Source: Gavia stellata (lineage: Eukaryota > Chordata > Aves > Gaviiformes > Gaviidae). From it: a stretch of DNA of 64,000 nucleotides. The stretch covers positions 4,824,034 to 4,888,033 of the forward strand of contig NC_082618.1 in NCBI RefSeq assembly GCF_030936135.1, written 5' to 3'. Of this stretch, positions 58,701-64,000 are shown in pieces (within the stretch, counting starts at the first letter, position 1; every line of letters starts with the position of its first letter). Below the pieces are notes generated by a model. The model had not been told where the DNA came from, did not search any database, and was given only the letters and a program-made list of their open reading frames with translations. The translations under genes and the position numbers were made by a program.

Positions 58701-61700
58701 AAAAACGGGCAACCACACAGTCGTGGCGGGAATAGAGGGGATTTGGTGAAATTACAACCCAGCTTGCTCAGATCACAGAGTAAACGATGATGGTAACTTG
58801 TTACAGGCAACTCCAGCAAATATAGGGATCAAAATACAGCCAGTGGGCATCCGAGCAGAGAGTGAGCACCGCGGCACAGGTCAGGAACGGTGTGGGGAGG
58901 AGCAGGAAGCTGAGAGATGGCACAGCTACACCCCAAAGCAGTGCTGGTGGAGTATAATGGTGTAATGTTCAGTCACCGGACTGAATTAAACAGGACTGGC
59001 TCTGTTCATGGATTTTCCTGCACTAGTTTGCACTGGTTATCACAGATAAGCCACATTAATGCAACTCTGTTATGATGTTGGGAAACCTCAATAATGGAAA
59101 TTAACTGCTCTGTATGGATGGATGAATGGAAGTTACACAACTGCTGCCCTATTTCCGAGAAGCACAGCAATGTTGAGTGGGTGCAGCCAAATTTAATAGC
59201 TGTTATCAAAATCAAGGAAAGGACCTCCATTCAAAAGGTAATCAGGAGAAACGCAAGGACTCGGTAGTATTGCACAACCACAACAACTCTGGACTCACAC
59301 CAACGACAGTAACTCCAATGCTGGAACAATGTACCAGCTTAGTGATTTGACATGCAGCCAAGGGGCTTACAAAATACCTCCAAACAGTTAATGCAAATCC
59401 ATATTACCGGGTCTATTAATGGCCTGTCATTGCCTGTCTGCAGATCACTATTTTGTGCCAGTAAGCTCTAGATTTCCTTAATCAGTTATCCTTAACTGAC
59501 ATTTCTAGCACTGGTGGGATTCCATAAGGCCCTAAAATCAGGAGGACCAATCTCTTTTCTACCCAGGGAATCACCATAATCTCAGACTCAGCATTCCCCC
59601 ACCCTCTGGCCTCAGCTTCTTTTTTCATATAACGGGGAGAAGGTTTTGTACCTTCTCTGTAGCCACAGGACATCTGCGTCCAACTGTTTTCAGACCCGGA
59701 CATGAGTTGAGTCACTCAAGCAGACCTGTTATTTTGATTTCCTTATTGCCGCGATTAAAATTTTAAACCGATTCTTGCAATCTTTCACACACATGACAAA
59801 AAAAAGCCATTTACAGTTGGTTTTAAACGTGCGCTTGACTTTAGTGGAACCTGGTATTTCTGCCCCATTTGCAGAGGACTTGGCAGGGAGGACAGGAGAA
59901 GGACTGCATTTCCCTTGTCTTGGTTCTCTTGTCTGTTAAAGTGAAACCTAAAATACTCCCCTCCATTTTGGATCAATGTCACATAACCTCATTTCCTCAG
60001 CTTAAGAAAAAGCCTTGGATTTTATATGTTGCACTAAAATATGTCAGCACCGTTAGGTTAATAAACAGTGCTAAATCAAAACCAGGCTCCAGTTCGTAGA
60101 TCATGTGAGCTATGTCAAACACGGGGAGTGATACCATAGAAGAGATGTAATGGACAGCCTCCTTAGCCTGGTTTTTATGGCTGTGAAAGAGAAAAACCTG
60201 GTGTTCAGTCACTTTTCATTCACCAGAGGCTGTCACACAATCTCTCACAGCTTTTTGAGTTATGTTTATTTTTTCTGGGGTTCCCAAGAGCCCTACCTTC
60301 TGATCCCCTTGCAAAACCTCCTATGTGACTACCTAAAGAACTAACCCCTGAGTTACAGCCAGAACTTGAAGCTTTTACTGCATGTTAGACCAGAACCTTA
60401 CCTGATAAATCAGAATATCCCCCCATCAATTTACACCGACGGCGGAAATAATTTTCACAATTCAGAGGAACAAAGGTGTGATTTTCTTCTCTGTGTTGAC
60501 TTTTCCTATGCGGTGACTGTTAAAGCCAAGAAACTTCTCTCCCTCTCATTTGTCAGTAGGACATCCCAGCAGCTTTTAGGGACATAATTCAGCACCTATG
60601 GCCACCCTGGCCTGGCAGCACCTCCCCATCCCCGCCGCAACCGGGAGGCCACACTGCAATTCCTATGGGGCTCCTGGTGAAATTAAAGCAATGAGTCCCA
60701 TCAGGCAATCGCCTCCTCAGAGACTGTTCTTGTTAGCAGTACTCCTAGCCAGCATCCTTAATTTTGGGGGAAAACAATCAGGAACGTGTCTCAGAGGCTA
60801 TCACACATGCTCATTCATTCAGAACTCCCATGCTTCTGATGACCAGCATAGGTAGACGCACACTAAGACCCCCAAGCAGATATTTACTGTCCCTCATACC
60901 TGAAACATGACCGGTTACTGTGTACCTTTAGAGATTAATAGCGAAAATGCTCCTCTCTCACTCACTGCTGGAAAGAAAATGTTTTTGGAAAGCTTTTCAT
61001 GTCATTCGATAGCGTCCAGTTTTTCCACTGAGAAAAGCAAAACCTGAAACCTACATGATGGTTCAGTTTTTCCCTTGGCAAAACCCAGCAAAACGCTGCT
61101 CAGCATATATATACACCTCTTGCTGCTGCTTCTGAAATCTGTCACGGATTAACGCAGTGATGCCAGCAGGCAGCCAGAGCAAGGCACAATCCAAGGCCAC
61201 CTGAGTGTCGTTCACAGGGGAATACCCAAGGCCAGGGCAGAAATTGCACACGAGTTTTGATCCACCTACAAATATTTGCGATGTTGCAGCATGTCAACAT
61301 CCCACTGAAGCCCCCACCTCTGGCAGGGAGAGGGACTACCACCGCGTTGCAAGAAGGTCATCCCTGTCACTCACAACTGAAAAACAGCCAGCTAGAAGTT
61401 AGTTTAAGTTCAAACTTTGAGCGTCTGCTGTAGTCAATGGAGAGAGGACTTGGCACCTCTGGAGGGCTATTCATCCCATCCCAAGATAGCTATCTGAGAT
61501 GGGTAGGGTGAATTGGTGCCAGTATCTTTCGACAGGGACTATAAAAGGAGCCTAGATGATTATCTTGGACTAGACAACCTAACTTTTAGGCAGAGTCAGT
61601 TAAGGTGAATCTTTGTCGAACTGAAATCAGTGGTGGTTTCGCCTTTGCCTTCAGTGGGGCCAGGTTTTCACCACGGCAATCTGAGTAGATTAGAAAAGAA

Positions 61701-61754
61701 AAACAGAAAAAGGAAACGCATCTATAAGGGAAATTAAATATTTATTTCCCCCTA

Positions 61755-61830
61755 TTCACAGAGAGCAACTAAGATATAAAGAGATTAGGGGAATTCTTCA
61801 CAGACACAAAGTGGGCTTGTATTGAACAAG
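61755..61830 (-). repeat. MIR-like (CORE) SINE fragment
   Basis: 'attcacagagagcaactaag', 'ataaagagattagggg' and 'cttgtattgaac' follow the complement of the MIR core (acagatggaaactgagg, gagattaagtgacttg, gaattgaac). Confidence 0.5.
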
Positions 61831-62477
61831 AAAGGAGGCTTTGGAGTCTGCATGCACAACTTGAGCTATCAGCCACCCTGCCTTGCTCCCAGGAAAAGCA
61901 TCATGCAAATTTTAGGAGGAAGGAATCGCGGTAGACATGCCATCTGGGAGGATGATGGACAACAAGCTGACTAGGAATAAATAGCAAAATATAATAAATT
62001 CCAAACCATGCCAACAGCAACTGTTGTGCTATGAATTAACAGTGCTATTAAATGTTTACGCACACACTTCTGTCAGCACCTGTCAGCATTTATGCAATAC
62101 ATACGTTGGCAAATCTGTATTACGTTATTCCTTGCAACTGATCTGCATTAATACTGCCCGCGCACATGTTCAAGCAAATTGCTACACTTCTTTTTGACCT
62201 ATCCATGTGCAAAAGGTGCAGCAGTTCACAGTATTTTATGCCTATGCAGCAAATTAGGGGTTTATGTGCCAGGCAGCAGAGCAAGGCTGGGGGATAGAGG
62301 GCAGCAGAGGAAAGAGAAAGCAGAGCAGGGAAGGACAAGGGACCTGGGGAGCCCCGGCTGGGGCAGGAGGGTGCCCAAAGGGATGGCGGTGGGCTCAGGG
62401 CAAAGCTGGGTTCACCCCACACCAGCCCAGAGAAGGGGAGCCTCACCAAAAGCCTTCCTCAGCAGGAAGAAAAGGCT

Positions 62478-62498
62478 GGGGGGGGGGGGGGGGGGGGG
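62478..62498 (+). repeat. Run of 21 G in a G-rich stretch
   Basis: An unbroken G21 preceded by about 200 bp of purine-rich sequence with several GGG and GGGG groups (62285-62420). It can form G-quadruplexes and is prone to length errors in sequencing, so the exact count is uncertain. Confidence 0.9.
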
Positions 62499-64000
62499 AA
62501 GCCCCAAAATACAGCCCTAAGCTGCAACCCCGATAGAAAGGAAAAAATCATTTGGCCAAGACTCCTGCTCAAATCGTGCTGCAGAGAACAGTTATGCTAT
62601 AGCCAGTAAGATGGACTGCAGTGCTCCCTGCGCCCAGGTACTTCAATTAACTTTCCCCCTTTGATTCCTTCTTTTTGTTCTTTCCTCCCTTCCCCCAGCC
62701 CTGAGTGCAGTAGCCGGGGTGGAGGAGATAAAAATGTATAATTAAGGGAGTTGCCACTTGCTAAAGCTGGAGACCGCTCGAGCAAAAGACAGGGTTTGCG
62801 GTGACAGAGCTAAATCTGGGACCCACCAATTGTTGCTAATGATGAGAGCCTGTGGTTACTGTGCCACCCAGGCAGAATCGGTGGAAAGACAAGCTTGTTA
62901 TTGCAAAAGGATCACTTGTGCCCCACCTCTCCCCTGTGCAAGCGGATTTCTGAGGCTTGCAAACACGGGATGTTTGCAGGGCTTTCGGGCAGCTGCGCAG
63001 ACACAGGCAGAGCAGTGGGAACCGAAACCAGGTCCAGCAACGCAAGCTGGTGCCTGATCTGACCACTGCACGTGGACATCCTAGCTCCTTGGCCAGGTTT
63101 AATCTGAGCATGGGTGTTAGGCCAGGGGGACAAGTGCTGCAGAGGAGGAGGAGACATACAGTGCCTTCCAGGGCTGCTGCAGGACTTGGGAACTGCTCCT
63201 GTTCTCCCTCTCCCTGTGTTTGTGCATAGAGACTATGGACTTTTGTCCTTTTACCCTCAATTTGTTTGGAGTACCAAAAGAAGCAGCCAAAACAGTCATT
63301 TAAAAGAGCAGTCCTTCAGAGTTGCTCCTTCTGGCCTGATCGAGAGAAATTTTTGTTGAAACTGAAGCCACAGAAGAATCCAAACCCTGGTGTGAGCTGC
63401 AGCAAGACGCAGGACATAAGCAGAGTTAGCTGATGTTCCTGACAGTTGTGTGCCACATAACATGCCATCAAGCTCACCTTGAACCCTTGAGTTGCAAAGG
63501 CCATTTGTGCTTAGCACAATCAAAGGCCCACTGAAATCCAAAAATGCATACGGATATTGTATTGCCATTTTTCTGTGTGAATTAAACAGGATTCAAAGAG
63601 AGCAGGGAGTGAAAGCACTTACCCTGGCCATGTTTACCCTCAGTCAACCACATTCATTTGTCAACTATATTCCTATGTCTTTAAAAACACATGATTTTGA
63701 TTCAAAAGGGTTTTATACTTTACATTGGAATTAACATGACAAGCAATTAGCAGATCATCAAGAATAAGACTTCTCTTAATAGTACTAATAAAAAAGGAGA
63801 TATTTTTTAATGCAGTTCCTAGGATTAATAATTGCCATTCTGATAGAGTCAGAATTTCCAGCATGAGCCATTCCCTCCATAGCCACAGGTGCAGATGGAT
63901 GAAGCAGCTCAGACAAGCTGAAGTTGATCACATTTTCCATATAAAAGGGCACAGTAATTACAACTGATGAGGGTGCTGGAGCCAAAACACTGGGTCTTGG

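Larger units (their letters stand above)
51386..64000. other. Intergenic region with no supportable gene
   Basis: No open frame here, on either strand, resembles a known family or joins to a neighbour through good splice sites. Recognised content: MIR-like fragments (56870-56952, 61755-61830), a possible ancient repeat (58380-58700), C and G homopolymers (57167-57176, 62478-62498) and AT-rich stretches (55150-55470) that may be regulatory. Short or widely spaced exons of an unrecognised gene could have been missed. Confidence 0.6.

Noticed and set aside
62179..62536. Frames crossing the G21 run
   Set aside because: The Gly-rich peptides are produced by the homopolymer and purine-rich tract, not by a coding gene.
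1..64000. CRISPR arrays, tRNA or rRNA genes, prokaryotic operons, integrated viruses
   Set aside because: No regular repeat-spacer pattern was noticed, the only B-box-like sequence is in a SINE relic, and no viral or bacterial coding was recognised. A systematic search by tRNAscan-SE, Infernal and RepeatMasker was not possible here.

Overview
This window is vertebrate nuclear DNA, almost certainly from a bird. Two CR1 LINE 3' ends carry the short terminal repeat (ATTCTGTG type) seen in bird CR1 elements. The other recognisable repeats are old, decayed CR1 copies and MIR-like (CORE) SINE remnants. The genes are intron-rich with short, conserved exons. Most open frames over 60 codons in the window are chance frames in introns or intergenic DNA. 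Nothing bacterial, plasmid-like, CRISPR-like or viral was seen.

Two protein genes lie in tandem on the + strand. The first (1328-29931 coding; start beyond the left edge) is the 3' part of COL26A1 (collagen type XXVI alpha 1, also called EMID2). Ten exons join in one frame to 990 nt (329 residues and a stop): a linker after the EMI domain, a 22-triplet collagen block, a 40-residue non-collagenous linker, an uninterrupted 29-triplet collagen block, a helical segment and a basic C-terminal tail. The EMI-domain exons are upstream of the window. A probable long 3' UTR runs to a poly(A) signal near 34.95 kb.

The second gene (37222-50825) is complete: six exons encoding a 371-residue 3-beta-hydroxysteroid dehydrogenase of the SDR superfamily. 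It is most like HSD3B7 but keeps an Asp-Asp-Thr-Pro motif that I associate with the classical steroidogenic enzymes. A CCAAT/TATA-like pair lies about 150-180 bp upstream of its start codon, and a poly(A) signal lies at 51358.

The introns hold two related CR1 3' ends in opposite orientation (12.3 kb and 19.6 kb; one carries a G/T-rich expansion with a G-quadruplex motif), older CR1 relics (17.9, 22.2, 39-40 and 43.1 kb) and several MIR-like fragments. From about 51.4 kb to the right edge no gene could be supported. That stretch holds SINE remnants, a run of 21 G, and AT-rich blocks that might be regulatory.

The observations most worth checking are: a 63-nt collagen exon that seems absent from the human protein as I remember it; a well-formed 45-nt candidate cassette exon in the first full COL26A1 intron; the mixed HSD3B7/classical signature of the dehydrogenase; and the inverted CR1 pair. 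No wholly new biological system is evident.
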